DNA of 64,000 nucleotides from the NCBI RefSeq assembly GCF_001905445.1, contig NZ_LIVQ01000001.1, positions 992,001-1,056,000 of the forward strand. The letters run 5' to 3'. The translations under genes and the position numbers were made by a program. Source of the DNA: Streptomyces sp. CB00455. GTDB taxonomy: Bacteria > Actinomycetota > Actinomycetes > Streptomycetales > Streptomycetaceae. Below, one piece after another: positions 25,254-34,256 of this stretch (its first letter is position 1; each line of letters begins with the position of its first letter). The notes beneath the pieces were generated by a model. The model ran no database searches, had not been told where the DNA came from, and was given only the letters and a program-made list of their open reading frames with translations.

Positions 25254-26039
25254 CTACAGCGGCAGCAGGTCAGGCCGCTTGGCCTCGACGCGGTCCCCGG
25301 AGGACTCGCCCCGCAGCCGGCGGCCGATCCACGGCACGAGGTGTTCGCGCGCCCACTGGATGTTGTCCCGTGTCACGTCCACCGAGCCGCGCGGCCGCTG
25401 CGGGGGCCACGGCTGGTCCGGGTCGGTGGGGACCTCGAGACCGAGCACCTGCGCGGCGCGCAGCGCGACCCGCGTGTGTCCCTCGGGCGACAGGTGCAGC
25501 CGGTCGGTGTCCCAGGCCCGCCGGTCCTGTACGGACCTCAGCGACCAGAGGTCCAGGACCGGGCAGCCGTACCGGTCGGCGATGGCGCGGACGTGCGCGT
25601 TGTACGTCGCTATCTTGCCCCGGAGGTGCCGCAGGACCGGCACGCCCCGCGTGTCGAACCCGGTGGTGATCATGACCAGTCCGACGGACCCGGTGAGGTC
25701 GGCGAGGGCGGCCTCGAACCGCTCCGCCACGTGGTCGGGGTCGCTGCCGGGCCGGATGATGTCGTTGCCGCCCGCGCAGAAGGTCACGAGGTCGGGCGCG
25801 AGCGCCTTGGCCCGCGGGACCTGTTCGGCCACGATCTGGTCGAGGAGCCGGCCGCGCACGGCCAGGTTCGCGTAACGGAAGTCGTGCTCGTCACGCCGAT
25901 CGGCCAGGAGCACGGCGAGCCGGTCCGCCCAGCCGAGGAAGGAGCCCCCGGGTCCTGGGTCCCCCACGCCCTCGGTGAAGCTGTCCCCGATCGCCGCGTA
26001 CGAGCCGATGGTCTTGGGTGTCGTCGTCGTCGCTGCCAC
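25254..26039 (-). CDS. SGNH/GDSL-family hydrolase
   Basis: Protein of 261 residues. Block I is AAIGDSFTEGVGDP, block III CAGGNDIIRPG, and block V DTDRLHLSPEGH holds the catalytic Asp and His, so all SGNH motifs are present. There is no signal peptide, so this is an intracellular esterase or lipase-like enzyme. The start is GTG 26039 with GAAGGATGG upstream; a nearby ATG is out of frame. It is followed by a strong terminator and forms a single-gene unit. Substrate unknown. Confidence 0.92.
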   Translation of the reverse strand: MAATTTTPKTIGSYAAIGDSFTEGVGDPGPGGSFLGWADRLAVLLADRRDEHDFRYANLAVRGRLLDQIVAEQVPRAKALAPDLVTFCAGGNDIIRPGSDPDHVAERFEAALADLTGSVGLVMITTGFDTRGVPVLRHLRGKIATYNAHVRAIADRYGCPVLDLWSLRSVQDRRAWDTDRLHLSPEGHTRVALRAAQVLGLEVPTDPDQPWPPQRPRGSVDVTRDNIQWAREHLVPWIGRRLRGESSGDRVEAKRPDLLPL

Positions 26040-26139
26040 GGGACACCATCCTTCACCCGCACAGGTGACCTACGCCAACGTAAGCAGGGGTTGACGGACC
26101 GTGATCTACACCACCCCGGGCACGGGGGACAGGGAACAG

Positions 26140-26174
26140 GTCAGGCCGGGACCCCCCTCGGGCCCCGGCCTGAC
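26140..26174 (-). terminator. Terminator hairpin after the M23 peptidase gene
   Basis: GTCAGGCCGGG and CCCGGCCTGAC form a perfect 11-bp stem with a 13-base loop, about 30 bases beyond the peptidase stop on the minus strand. Confidence 0.8.
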
Positions 26175-26202
26175 GTGTGTCCGCGCTCCGCGGCGGCTGC
26201 CG

Positions 26203-27219
26203 TCAGATGCTGACGCCCTTGGAGCGGAGGTAGCCCAGCGGGTCGATGTCCGAGCCGTAGGACGGGCCCGTGCGGATCTCGAAGTGCAGGTGCGGGCCGG
26301 TGACGTTGCCGGTGGCGCCGGAGAGCCCGATGCGCTGGCCGGCGGTGACGCTCTGGCCCGTGGAGACGGACAGCGAGGAGAGGTGGCCGTACTGGGAGTA
26401 CTTGCCGTCCGCGTGCCGGATGACGACCTCGTTGCCGTAGGCGCCGCCCCAGCCTGCGGAGACCACGGTGCCCGCGCCGACGGCCTTGACGGTGGTGCCG
26501 GTGCTCGCGACGAAGTCGACGCCGGTGTGGTAGCCGGAGGACCACATGGCGCCCGCGGTCTTGTACGCGGTGGAGATGCCGCCGCTGACGGGGGCCACGA
26601 AGCCGGCGCCGCTCGGGGCGGTCGCCGGGGCGGTCGCCGGGGTCGTCGTCGTCGCGGCCGAACCGCCGCTCTGCGCCTTCTGCTTCTGCCGGGGAACCGG
26701 CCGCGGGGCGGCCGGGGCGTCCTGGACGTCCGGGGAGACCGCGCCGGCGGCCGGGGAACCGGTCGACGACCGTTCGGCCGGCGCCGGGGCAGGGGCCGCT
26801 TCGGCCGGTGCCGCCTCGCCCTTCGCGCCGAGGGTGAGCTTCAGCCCCGGGTGGATCAGGGAGGGATTGCCGCCGACGGCCTCGCGGTTGTCGGCGTAGA
26901 GCCGCTCCCAGCCGCCCCGGAGGTGGCGCTCGGCGGCGATCTTGGAGAGGTAGTCCCCCGGCACGACCGTGTAGACGGTCGGCGCGGCCTGCACGGCCGC
27001 GGCAGGGGCGGCCTGGAGCGAGACCGGGAGCTGCGGGGCCGGGGCCTGCGGGGGCATGGCGGGAGTCACGGCGGGGGCGATGGCCGGAGCGCCGGCCGCG
27101 TGGGCACCGGCGGCGCCCATCAGCGGCAGGGCGAGAGCCGCGCCACCGGTACCGGCGACGGCGAGACCGCGGGACAGGGAACGGGACTTGGGGCGGCGGT
27201 GCTTACCCTTTGCGGGCAT
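26203..27219 (-). CDS. Secreted LysM / M23 peptidoglycan endopeptidase
   Basis: Protein of 338 residues. A basic, long signal peptide (MPAKGKHRRPKSRSLSRGLA then a hydrophobic run ending near AAGAHAAG) leads to a Pro/Ala linker, a LysM domain (YTVVPGDYLSKIAAERHLRG, about residues 82-130), a second low-complexity linker, and a C-terminal M23 domain with HTGVDF (first zinc ligands) and GPHLHFEIR (HLH ligands). It should cleave peptidoglycan cross-bridges outside the cell. ATG 27219 is preceded by GGAGAGG. Expression is probably switched by the c-di-AMP riboswitch in its leader, as for several Streptomyces cell-wall hydrolases. Confidence 0.95.
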   Translation of the reverse strand: MPAKGKHRRPKSRSLSRGLAVAGTGGAALALPLMGAAGAHAAGAPAIAPAVTPAMPPQAPAPQLPVSLQAAPAAAVQAAPTVYTVVPGDYLSKIAAERHLRGGWERLYADNREAVGGNPSLIHPGLKLTLGAKGEAAPAEAAPAPAPAERSSTGSPAAGAVSPDVQDAPAAPRPVPRQKQKAQSGGSAATTTTPATAPATAPSGAGFVAPVSGGISTAYKTAGAMWSSGYHTGVDFVASTGTTVKAVGAGTVVSAGWGGAYGNEVVIRHADGKYSQYGHLSSLSVSTGQSVTAGQRIGLSGATGNVTGPHLHFEIRTGPSYGSDIDPLGYLRSKGVSI

Positions 27220-27233
27220 GATTTTTTCCTCTC

Positions 27234-27390
27234 CGTCGCCTGCGAGGTGAGCTGTCGGGTTCGGACTGGAGATGTCCGGCCGTCCGTGTCCGGGACATGT
27301 GCGGCTTCACCCCTAGCCGTTCCGGAGGAAAGATCCCGGACGGCGGCTTACCTGGTTCCCCCGCTCCTGCCGCGCGCGAATAGTCGGGTG
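27234..27390 (-). ncRNA. Cyclic di-AMP riboswitch (ydaO/yuaA class)
   Basis: Reading the minus strand, the leader contains GGGGGAACCAGG, then AGGGGTGAAGCCG, and ends CCGAACCCGACAGCTCACCT followed by CGCAGGCG, in the right order and spacing for the ydaO aptamer (about 150 bases). The end lies some 15 bases from the peptidase start, so the switch can act on the leader or ribosome binding site. Family knowledge: this class binds c-di-AMP and usually turns off cell-wall hydrolase and osmolyte genes. Boundaries are approximate. Confidence 0.93.
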
Positions 27391-27707
27391 CGGTTTCCGG
27401 GTGGCGGCAGGATTCGGCGGTCCGCCCGGATCGATCGCGAAGGTAAACCAGTACCGCCACGGGGAACAAGCCGTGAATTCCCTGACGCATTCACAAAAAT
27501 GAGGGGCCGGCGGAATTCCGGTCACCCTGCGTCCATTCCCCCACCCCAACAACCGCCCCGGCCGGGCGGTTCGCCTTTTGTGATCAGGCACGCACGGTCA
27601 CCGTATGATCTGGCTCACGGGGACGTGCCCGATCTCGCCTCCGCGTACGGCAAGTTAGCGCCTAGTAGTGCAATTCGGACACCACACGACGATGCGGAGG
27701 AGTTCCC
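27391..27707. other. Divergent intergenic region, riboswitch gene / tyrosine phosphatase
   Basis: About 320 bases with AT-richer patches at 27400-27510 and 27595-27690. It should hold the promoter of the riboswitch transcript (leftward) and of the phosphatase gene (rightward). A TATGAT box at 27603-27608 is a plausible -10 element for the phosphatase. No gene is supported. Confidence 0.5.
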
Positions 27708-28523
27708 GTGACCCAGCAGATACCCACCCCGCCGGCACCTCCGCAGCCGGAGCCGGAATTGACCGGAGTGCGTAATTTCCGCGATGTGGGCGGATTGCCG
27801 ACTTCTGATGGGCGAACGGTCAGGACGGGACGACTGTTCCGAAGCGGACATCTGGCACATGCCACCGAAACCGATGCGCAATTCCTCGTCTCGCTCGGGC
27901 TCCACACCGTCTTCGACTTCCGCAACGCCGCCGACCACGCACTGGAGGGCCCGGACGTCGAACTGCCCGGCGTACGGAACGTCAACATCCCGCTCTCGGA
28001 CCCGGCCGACGGGCGGGAGTTCTGGAAGATGGTCCGCGACGGCGACCTCGCCCAGCTCCACGCGGTCCTGGGCGACGGCAAGGGCGCGGCCCGGATGGCG
28101 AACTCCTACCGGGGCATCATCCGGCACCGCACCGCCGAGCACGGCCGGGTGCTCCGCGCCCTGGCCGAGGACAGCGTGCCCGCGCTCCTGCACTGCGCCG
28201 CCGGCAAGGACCGGGCGGGGCTGTCGATCGCCGTCACCCTGCTGGCGCTGGGTGTCGAGCGCGAGGCGATCGTGGCGGACTACCTGGAGTCGAACGCCCC
28301 GCACCGCCGCTACCCGGTGCGCCGCAGCGGCGAGTCCGCCGAGGCCCGCTCCCCCGAGGTGATGGAGCTGCTCGCCCCGCTCTTCGACGCGCGCGCCACC
28401 TACCTGGAGGCGGCCTTCGCTGCCATCGACGAGCAGTGGGGCGGCGTGGAGCCCTACCTGGCGCAGGGCCTCGGGCTGACGCCCGCGACCCTCGCCGCGC
28501 TGCGCGACAAGCTGCTGGTGTGA
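27708..28523 (+). CDS. Protein tyrosine/serine phosphatase (Y_phosphatase3 / PtpB-like)
   Basis: Protein of 271 residues. The signature loop HCAAGKDRAG around residue 165 is the HCxxGKDR P-loop of the dual-specificity PtpB-like phosphatases, and the N-terminal GVRNFRDVGGLPTSDGR is the conserved opening of the family. The next FDFRNAADHA supplies the R/E motif. It hydrolyses phosphate esters of protein tyrosine or serine, or of phosphoinositides in some relatives. GTG 27708 has GCGGAGGAG upstream. Convergent with the hopanoid operon (14-base gap between stops). Confidence 0.92.
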   Translation: MTQQIPTPPAPPQPEPELTGVRNFRDVGGLPTSDGRTVRTGRLFRSGHLAHATETDAQFLVSLGLHTVFDFRNAADHALEGPDVELPGVRNVNIPLSDPADGREFWKMVRDGDLAQLHAVLGDGKGAARMANSYRGIIRHRTAEHGRVLRALAEDSVPALLHCAAGKDRAGLSIAVTLLALGVEREAIVADYLESNAPHRRYPVRRSGESAEARSPEVMELLAPLFDARATYLEAAFAAIDEQWGGVEPYLAQGLGLTPATLAALRDKLLV

Positions 28524-28537
28524 TCCGCAGCGGGCCG

Positions 28538-29968
28538 TCAGCGGTTGCCGACGGCCTGCTTCACCAGGGTCCTGCCGAACTCCCACATCAGACCCGAGCC
28601 GCCGTGTGCCTCGTCCATGACCGCGCGGAAGGCCGTCACGAACCGCTCCACGTCCCGCTCGTCCACGATCAGCGGCGGGATGAGCTTGATGACCTCCAGG
28701 TGGTCCCCGGAGACCTGGGTGAGGATCCGGTGCTTCTGCAGCAGCGGCACCACGACCATCTGCGCGAAGAGCCCCTTGCGGGCCGCCTGCAGCATGGTCC
28801 ACCTGCCCCGCAGCCCCAGCGAGGACGGCCGGCCGAACTCGATGCCGATCATCAGCCCGCGCCCGCGCACCTCGTGCAGCAGCTCGTACTCGCCGACCAG
28901 GGCGGTGAGCCGGCCGCGCAGCAGGTCGCCCGTCGCCCGGGCGTTGGCGACGACCTCCTCGTCCTCCATGACCGAGAGCACCGCCAGCCCGGCCGCCATC
29001 GCTTGGGCGTTGGACCCGAAGCTCGCGGAGTGCACCAGGACCCGGTCCATGGACGAGTAGACCTTCTTGAAGATCCAGTCCTTGCCCAGGGTCGCACCGA
29101 CCGGCACGTAGCCGCCCGAGAGCGCCTTGGCCACGCACACCAGGTCCGGTTCGACGCCCGGTTCGTGCTGGTACGCGTAGAAATCACCGGTCCGTCCGAG
29201 ACCGGTCTGCACCTCGTCCGCGATCAGCAGGGCCTTGTGGCGGTGCAGCAGTTCCTGCGCCGCGAGCAGGTAGCCGGGCGGGGCGGAAAGCACCCCTTTG
29301 CCCTGGATCGGCTCGACCACGAGGGCCGCCACGTCACCCCGCGCCAGTTCCCGCTCCAGGGCGGTCAGGTCGCCGAGCGCGATCTTCGTGTCGGGGAGCA
29401 GCGGCGCGAAGCCGTCCCGGAAGCCGTCCTCGCCGTTCACCGAGAGCGAGCCGGTGGTGAGCCCGTGGAAGGCGTGGTCGCAGTAGAGGATCCTGGTGCG
29501 TCCGGTGGCGTACCGGGCGAACTTCAGCGCGGTCTCCACCGCCTCGGTGCCGCTGTTCCCGAAGAAGACCCGGTCCAGGTGCGGGCTGTGGGAGAGCAGC
29601 TTCTCGGCGAGCAGTCCGGGCAGTGGCTGGCAGTCGAAGCGGGTGAGGTCGGCGAGCTGGGCGTCCAGGACGTCGTGCAGGGCGCGCCGGACCACGGGGT
29701 GGTGCCGGCCCAGGCCCATCACCCCGAACCCGGCCAGCATGTCGAGGTAGTCGTTGCCCTCGGCGTCCCAGAAGTGGGCGCCCTCGGCCCGTACGTACAC
29801 CTTGTCGAAGCCGATGGTGCGCAGCATCCGGGGCAGCTGGTGGTTGAGGTGGCGGGTGTGCAGCTCGTACCGCTCCCCGCCCCGCTCCGCCAGCAGGGCG
29901 CCGAGGTCGAAGCCCTGGCCCCGGCCGCCCCCGTCCCGTTCCCGGCGGCCCTGTCCGGCGGGGGTCAT
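28538..29968 (-). CDS. hpnO: Hopanoid cluster class III aminotransferase (HpnO-like)
   Basis: Protein of 476 residues, PLP-dependent class III aminotransferase: FFGNSGTEAVETALKFAR, LLIADEVQTGLGRTG (PLP aspartate) and the catalytic lysine in VCVAKALSGGYVPVG. HpnO-type enzymes convert the hopanoid C35 side chain to aminobacteriohopanetriol; membership in this operon supports that but ornithine-aminotransferase-like activity cannot be excluded from sequence. The ATG overlaps the hpnH stop (ATGA). Last gene of the operon. N-terminal 25 residues are Gly/Arg-rich. Confidence 0.85.
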   Translation of the reverse strand: MTPAGQGRRERDGGGRGQGFDLGALLAERGGERYELHTRHLNHQLPRMLRTIGFDKVYVRAEGAHFWDAEGNDYLDMLAGFGVMGLGRHHPVVRRALHDVLDAQLADLTRFDCQPLPGLLAEKLLSHSPHLDRVFFGNSGTEAVETALKFARYATGRTRILYCDHAFHGLTTGSLSVNGEDGFRDGFAPLLPDTKIALGDLTALERELARGDVAALVVEPIQGKGVLSAPPGYLLAAQELLHRHKALLIADEVQTGLGRTGDFYAYQHEPGVEPDLVCVAKALSGGYVPVGATLGKDWIFKKVYSSMDRVLVHSASFGSNAQAMAAGLAVLSVMEDEEVVANARATGDLLRGRLTALVGEYELLHEVRGRGLMIGIEFGRPSSLGLRGRWTMLQAARKGLFAQMVVVPLLQKHRILTQVSGDHLEVIKLIPPLIVDERDVERFVTAFRAVMDEAHGGSGLMWEFGRTLVKQAVGNR

Positions 29969-30996
29969 GCCGAGCTGCCCCGGTTGCCGGCGATCGTCTC
30001 CCGCGCCGCGCGCAGGGACTCCTTGAGCGAGCCCATGGTGGCGAGGACGGCGGTCGGCTCGTAGCCGCAGTGGGCCATGCAGTTCGCGCAGCGCGGGTCC
30101 TTGCCGCGGCCGTAACTGTTCCAGTCGGTGTCCTCGATCAGTTCCCGGTAGGTGCTCACGTATCCGTCGCTCATCAGATAGCAGGGGCGCTGCCACCCGA
30201 AAAGGGAGTAGTTCGGAATGGCCCAGGCCGTGCAGGGGAAATCGGCCTTTCCTTCCAGGAAGTCCAGGAAGAGCGGCGAGTGGTTGAGGCGCCAGCGCCT
30301 GCGGTTGCCTCCCGCGAAGGCTTTGCGGAAGAGTTCTCGGGTCTGTTCCACACCCAGGAAGTGCTCCTGGTCGGGGGCCTTTTCGTAGGCGTAGGCGGGC
30401 GAGATCATCATCTCGTCCACCTGGAGGTCGTCATTCAGGTAGTTGAGCACCTCGATGATGGTCTGGGGGGTGTCCGTGTTGAAGAAGGTGGAGTTCGTGG
30501 TCACCCGGAAGCCGCGCCTCTTCGCCTCCTTGATGGCCTCGACGGCCTCGTCGAAGACGCCCTCCTTGGCCACCGACTCGTCGTGCCGCTCGCGCAGGCC
30601 GTCGATGTGCACGGCGAAGGCGAAGTAGGGGGACGGCGTGAACTTCTCGATCTTCTTGCGCAACAGCACGGCGTTGGTGCAGAGGAAGACGTACCTGCGC
30701 CGCGCGACCAACTGCCGCACGATCTCGTGGATCTGGGGGTGCATCAGGGGCTCTCCGCCCGCGATGGACACCATGGGAGCGCCGGACTCCAGCACGGCGC
30801 CGACCGCCTGGGCGACCGGCATGCGCTGCTTGAGCACCCCGGCCGGGTGCTGGATCTTCCCGCACCCCTCACAGGCCAGGTTGCAGGCGTAGAGCGGTTC
30901 CAGCTCGACGATCAGCGGGAACTTCTCACGCTTGCGGAGCTTTTGTTCGAGAAGATAGGTCCCGACCCTGACGGTCTGGCGCAGCGGCATGGCCAT
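29965..30996 (-). CDS. hpnH: HpnH, radical SAM adenosyl-hopene synthase
   Basis: Protein of 343 residues. CNLACEGC is the CxxxCxxC iron-sulfur motif, SIAGGEPLMHP is the GGE motif, and the C-terminal CANCMAHCGYEP is the extra cysteine-containing part of HpnH (SPASM-like DUF3463). HpnH joins the 5'-deoxyadenosyl group to diploptene, making adenosylhopane. ATG 30996 has AGGAGG eight bases upstream, better than the GTG at 31005. It follows hpnG with a small gap and is coupled to the aminotransferase gene. Confidence 0.95.
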   Translation of the reverse strand: MAMPLRQTVRVGTYLLEQKLRKREKFPLIVELEPLYACNLACEGCGKIQHPAGVLKQRMPVAQAVGAVLESGAPMVSIAGGEPLMHPQIHEIVRQLVARRRYVFLCTNAVLLRKKIEKFTPSPYFAFAVHIDGLRERHDESVAKEGVFDEAVEAIKEAKRRGFRVTTNSTFFNTDTPQTIIEVLNYLNDDLQVDEMMISPAYAYEKAPDQEHFLGVEQTRELFRKAFAGGNRRRWRLNHSPLFLDFLEGKADFPCTAWAIPNYSLFGWQRPCYLMSDGYVSTYRELIEDTDWNSYGRGKDPRCANCMAHCGYEPTAVLATMGSLKESLRAARETIAGNRGSSA

Positions 30997-31001
30997 CTGG
31001 C

Positions 31002-31679
31002 TCACCTCCTGGGGAGCAGCAAAGAACGGTGCCAGTCATAGAACGCGGGCAGTACGGCACGCAATACACGGAAGGCCGATATTCCACCGCGGACGGTGCC
31101 GATGCGGACGAGCTCGTGCTCCGGAGCGTCCACGATCACCCGGACGGCCGCAACGGCGCGGTTCGCGCCGCGGGTGGCGGTCCACAGGGTGGCCGCGGAC
31201 TCCATGTCGACGGCGACGGCGCCCGTGGCGCGCAGCCGCGCGCGCTCCTGGCCGCGGACGACGTGGTCGGATCCGGTCAGAGCGCCGGTGTGCACGGTAC
31301 GGCCGGGCACGGCCCGCGCCAGTGCCTCGGCGAGCAGGGCGGTCCCGGTGCACGGGACGCTCCCCCGCGGGTCCCCGGCCGCCGCGGCGACGACCAGGTC
31401 GCCGGGGTGCATGCCGGGGACGAGCCCCGCGCAGAAGCCGGTCGCCAGGACGGCGGCCCGGTCCATCCCGGGCCGCTCCAGCGCGCGGCGAACGGCCCGT
31501 TCGGCCGCCCGCGGCCCCATCCCGGTGCGCAGGATGGCGTAGGAGGCCGGCCGTTCGCCGCGTCCGCCCCGGTCCGCGCTGCGCAGCGCCGTGCGCTCGA
31601 TCCGCAGTGCGCAGGCGACCAGCAGGGGATCGGGGTTGCCGGGCCGGTCCCCCTCGCCGCCGCCTGTGCCGGCGGGCAT
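31002..31679 (-). CDS. hpnG: HpnG, adenosylhopane nucleosidase/phosphorylase
   Basis: Protein of 225 residues in the nucleoside phosphorylase superfamily: VLATGFCAGLVPGMHPGDLVV (residues about 79-99) and AVAVDMESAA with the conserved Asp-Met-Glu. HpnG removes adenine from adenosylhopane, giving phosphoribohopane or ribosylhopane. ATG 31679 shares one base with the shc stop (TGATG). Shc-HpnG-HpnH order matches the order of the pathway. Slightly short but complete. Confidence 0.92.
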   Translation of the reverse strand: MPAGTGGGEGDRPGNPDPLLVACALRIERTALRSADRGGRGERPASYAILRTGMGPRAAERAVRRALERPGMDRAAVLATGFCAGLVPGMHPGDLVVAAAAGDPRGSVPCTGTALLAEALARAVPGRTVHTGALTGSDHVVRGQERARLRATGAVAVDMESAATLWTATRGANRAVAAVRVIVDAPEHELVRIGTVRGGISAFRVLRAVLPAFYDWHRSLLLPRR

Positions 31680-34135
31680 CAGGACTTCCCGGCCGGGCCG
31701 GTACGCGCTCCGGCGGGGGCGAACGGTTCTCCGTACAGGTAGCGGCCCAGCGCGGTGAGGGGGAACACCTGCCGGTACAGGTGGTAGTTGATGGAGAAGT
31801 CCCAGGGGAAGCCGGTGCCGGTGAAGTGGGGCTCGTCCCAGGAGCCGTCCTCGGCCTGCGTGCGCACCAGGTGGGCGATGCCCCGTTCGACGGCGTCGCC
31901 GTCCCGCTCACCGGCCGAGAGCAGGGCCATCAGGGCCCACGCGGTCTGGGAGGGGGTGGAGGCGCCCTTGCCGGCCCACGAGCGGTCCTTGTAGGAGCGC
32001 TGGTCCTCGCCCCACCCGCCGTCCTCGTTCTGTACGGATTCCAGCCAGCGCACGGCCCGCCGGACCGCCGGATGCCCCGGGGCGATGCCCGCGGCGGTGA
32101 GGGCCGGGACCACCGAGCCGGTCCCGTAGACGTAGTTGGTGCCCCAGCGGCCGAACCAGCTCCCGTCGGGCTCCTGCTCGGCGAGGAGCCAGGCGACGGC
32201 GCGCCGGGTCCGCGGGTCGCCGGCCCGGCCCTCGAAGGCGAGCATCTCCACCACGTGGGCGGTGACGTCGGCCGAGGGCGGGTCGATGACCTCGCCGAAG
32301 TCGCAGAAGGGCAGACGGTTGGGGAAGGGGCTGGTGTTGTCGGCGTCGAAGGCGCCCCAGGCGCCGTTCTTCGACTGCATGCCGAGGTTCCAGGACACCC
32401 CGCGGGCGATGGCGGCCTCCACCCGCGCCGGATCGGGGTGCTTGACGCGGCGCAGCGCGAGGACGACCTCGGCCGTGTCGTCGATGTCGGGGTAGGTGTC
32501 GTTGTGGAACTCGAACGCCCAGCCGCCGGGGGCGAGCCCGGGGCGGCGTACCGCCCAGTCCCCGCTGCGGACGACCTCCTCGCCGAGCATCCAGTCGGCT
32601 GCCTTGACGAGCGCCGGGTGGTCGGGGCGCAGGCCCGCGTCGGCCAGGGCGATAGCGGCGAGGCAGGTGTCCCAGACCGGTGACTGGCAGGCCTCGACCA
32701 TCCGGGCGCCGTCCTCGCGCCACACCGTGAACCGGTCCAGGGATTCCAGCCCGGCGCGCATCACGGGGTGGCCGAGGTCGTAGCCGAGCAGGTGCAGGGC
32801 GATGACGGAGTACACGGCGGGCGGCTGGATGCCGCCCCAGCAGCCGTCGTTCTCCTGGCGCTCGATGATCCAGCGGGCGGCGGCGGCCATCGCCGCCTTG
32901 CGCAGCCGGCGCGGGGCGAAGCGCCGGTAGGCGTGCAGGACCCTGTCCACCCGCTGGAACGCACCGTCCCAACTGGTCAGCGGGGCGCGCCGTCTGGCGG
33001 GGTTCGGTACCTGTGCATCGGTGTGGAGCTCGTCCAGGGCGAAGGGGGCGGGGCGGACGGGGCGCAGGGCGGAGACCACGGTGAGCGGGACGATGGTCTG
33101 GCGGGCCCAGCAGCCGAAGTCGTAGATGTTCAGCGGCACCCAGGGCGGCAGGAACAGCAGCTCGGGCGGGAGTTCGGGCAGGTGGTCCCAGTTCCACCAG
33201 CCGAAGAGCGCCAGCCAGATGCGGGTGAAGACCCGGGCGGAGGCGATCCCGCCGTGGGCGCGGACCCAGGCGGAGGCGCGGGCCATGTGCGGTGCGCCGG
33301 GCGCGTCACCGGCCAGGCGCAGGGCCACGTACGCCTCGATCGTGGCGGACAGTTCGGGCGGGCCGCCGTGGAAGGTCGCCCAGGTGCCGTCGTCGCGCTG
33401 CTCGCCGCGGATGAAGAGGGCGGCGGCGTGGGTGGTCGCCTCGTCGCGGATGCCGAGGAACTGCCGGAGCAGGAGGTCCTCGGCGTCCATGGTGACGTTG
33501 GTCTCCAGGTCGCCCTTCCACCACCCCTCGGGGTCCTGGCGCTCCAGCAGGTTCCGCGTCGCCCGCAGGGTCGCCTCGTACGCGGCCAGGTCGGCCGGGT
33601 CGGCGGGCGCGGGCTGTCCGGGGAGGGAGGGGCCGTCCGGCCGCTCGCGGCCGTCCGCCGGGGGCAGGAGGAGGTCCGCGGTGATCCGGGCCGTCATCGG
33701 CGTCCCGGTCCGTGTGGTGGCGCGCCCCGCCGGCTGGCCGCCGGGGGGCGCCGTGCGGGGCCCCCCGCGCAAGGGCGCCTCCGCGAGGGCACTGGCGGTG
33801 GCCGTCGCCGTCGTGGTGGTGCCCGTGGCCGTACCCGCATGCGCGTGGATCCCGCCGCCGCCGGTGTCCGGCCCGTCGGCGGCGAAACCCGGCGGGGCGC
33901 TGCCCGCCGCTCCCCGGCCCGCCGGCCCCCTGCCCTGCTGCGCCGGGGCCGCAGCTGCGGCGGGTCCGCCCACACGGACCCGGATGGCACCCGCCTCCCC
34001 GCCGCCCGCCCGGGCGGGCGCGGACGGTGCCGGGCCGCCGGCGTGGCCGGGCCCGGAGAGGCCGGGGCGCGGCTGCGCACCGGTCCCGTTGCCGGCGCCG
34101 GCGCTCTCGGCGCTGCCGTCGGTCGTCGCTGTCAT
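31679..34135 (-). CDS. shc: Squalene-hopene cyclase
   Basis: Protein of 818 residues. The catalytic DxDD motif is DIDD at residues 550-553, and QW repeats are seen at QEPDGSW, QNEDGGWG and QAEDGSWD. It cyclises squalene to hopene/hopanol at the membrane. The cyclase fold begins near residue 180 (LLERQDPEGWWKGDLETN); before it is a Gly/Ala/Pro-rich extension about 145 residues longer than in typical Streptomyces enzymes (about 680 total). ATG 34135 has AAGGGGA upstream and MTATTDG resembles the usual start; an ATG at 33697 would give 672 residues but lacks a good binding site. Confidence 0.95.
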   Translation of the reverse strand: MTATTDGSAESAGAGNGTGAQPRPGLSGPGHAGGPAPSAPARAGGGEAGAIRVRVGGPAAAAAPAQQGRGPAGRGAAGSAPPGFAADGPDTGGGGIHAHAGTATGTTTTATATASALAEAPLRGGPRTAPPGGQPAGRATTRTGTPMTARITADLLLPPADGRERPDGPSLPGQPAPADPADLAAYEATLRATRNLLERQDPEGWWKGDLETNVTMDAEDLLLRQFLGIRDEATTHAAALFIRGEQRDDGTWATFHGGPPELSATIEAYVALRLAGDAPGAPHMARASAWVRAHGGIASARVFTRIWLALFGWWNWDHLPELPPELLFLPPWVPLNIYDFGCWARQTIVPLTVVSALRPVRPAPFALDELHTDAQVPNPARRRAPLTSWDGAFQRVDRVLHAYRRFAPRRLRKAAMAAAARWIIERQENDGCWGGIQPPAVYSVIALHLLGYDLGHPVMRAGLESLDRFTVWREDGARMVEACQSPVWDTCLAAIALADAGLRPDHPALVKAADWMLGEEVVRSGDWAVRRPGLAPGGWAFEFHNDTYPDIDDTAEVVLALRRVKHPDPARVEAAIARGVSWNLGMQSKNGAWGAFDADNTSPFPNRLPFCDFGEVIDPPSADVTAHVVEMLAFEGRAGDPRTRRAVAWLLAEQEPDGSWFGRWGTNYVYGTGSVVPALTAAGIAPGHPAVRRAVRWLESVQNEDGGWGEDQRSYKDRSWAGKGASTPSQTAWALMALLSAGERDGDAVERGIAHLVRTQAEDGSWDEPHFTGTGFPWDFSINYHLYRQVFPLTALGRYLYGEPFAPAGARTGPAGKS

Positions 34136-34223
34136 GGCTTCCCCTTCGAACAGTGTGTCCTCTGCTGTGCTGGGGTCTGCCGTCGGCCGGTGCCCGCCCT
34201 GTCAGGCAGGGGCGCCGGCCGGC

Positions 34224-34235
34224 GACTCGCGAGTC
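34224..34235. promoter_or_regulatory. 12-bp perfect palindrome between polyprenyl synthase and shc
   Basis: GACTCGCGAGTC lies in the 121-base gap upstream of shc, inside a GC-rich stretch with GGCGCCGGCCGGCG next to it. It could be a regulator site for an internal promoter of shc; symmetry alone supports it. Confidence 0.3.
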
Positions 34236-34256
34236 ATATCCTCGATCGGGTGGCGA

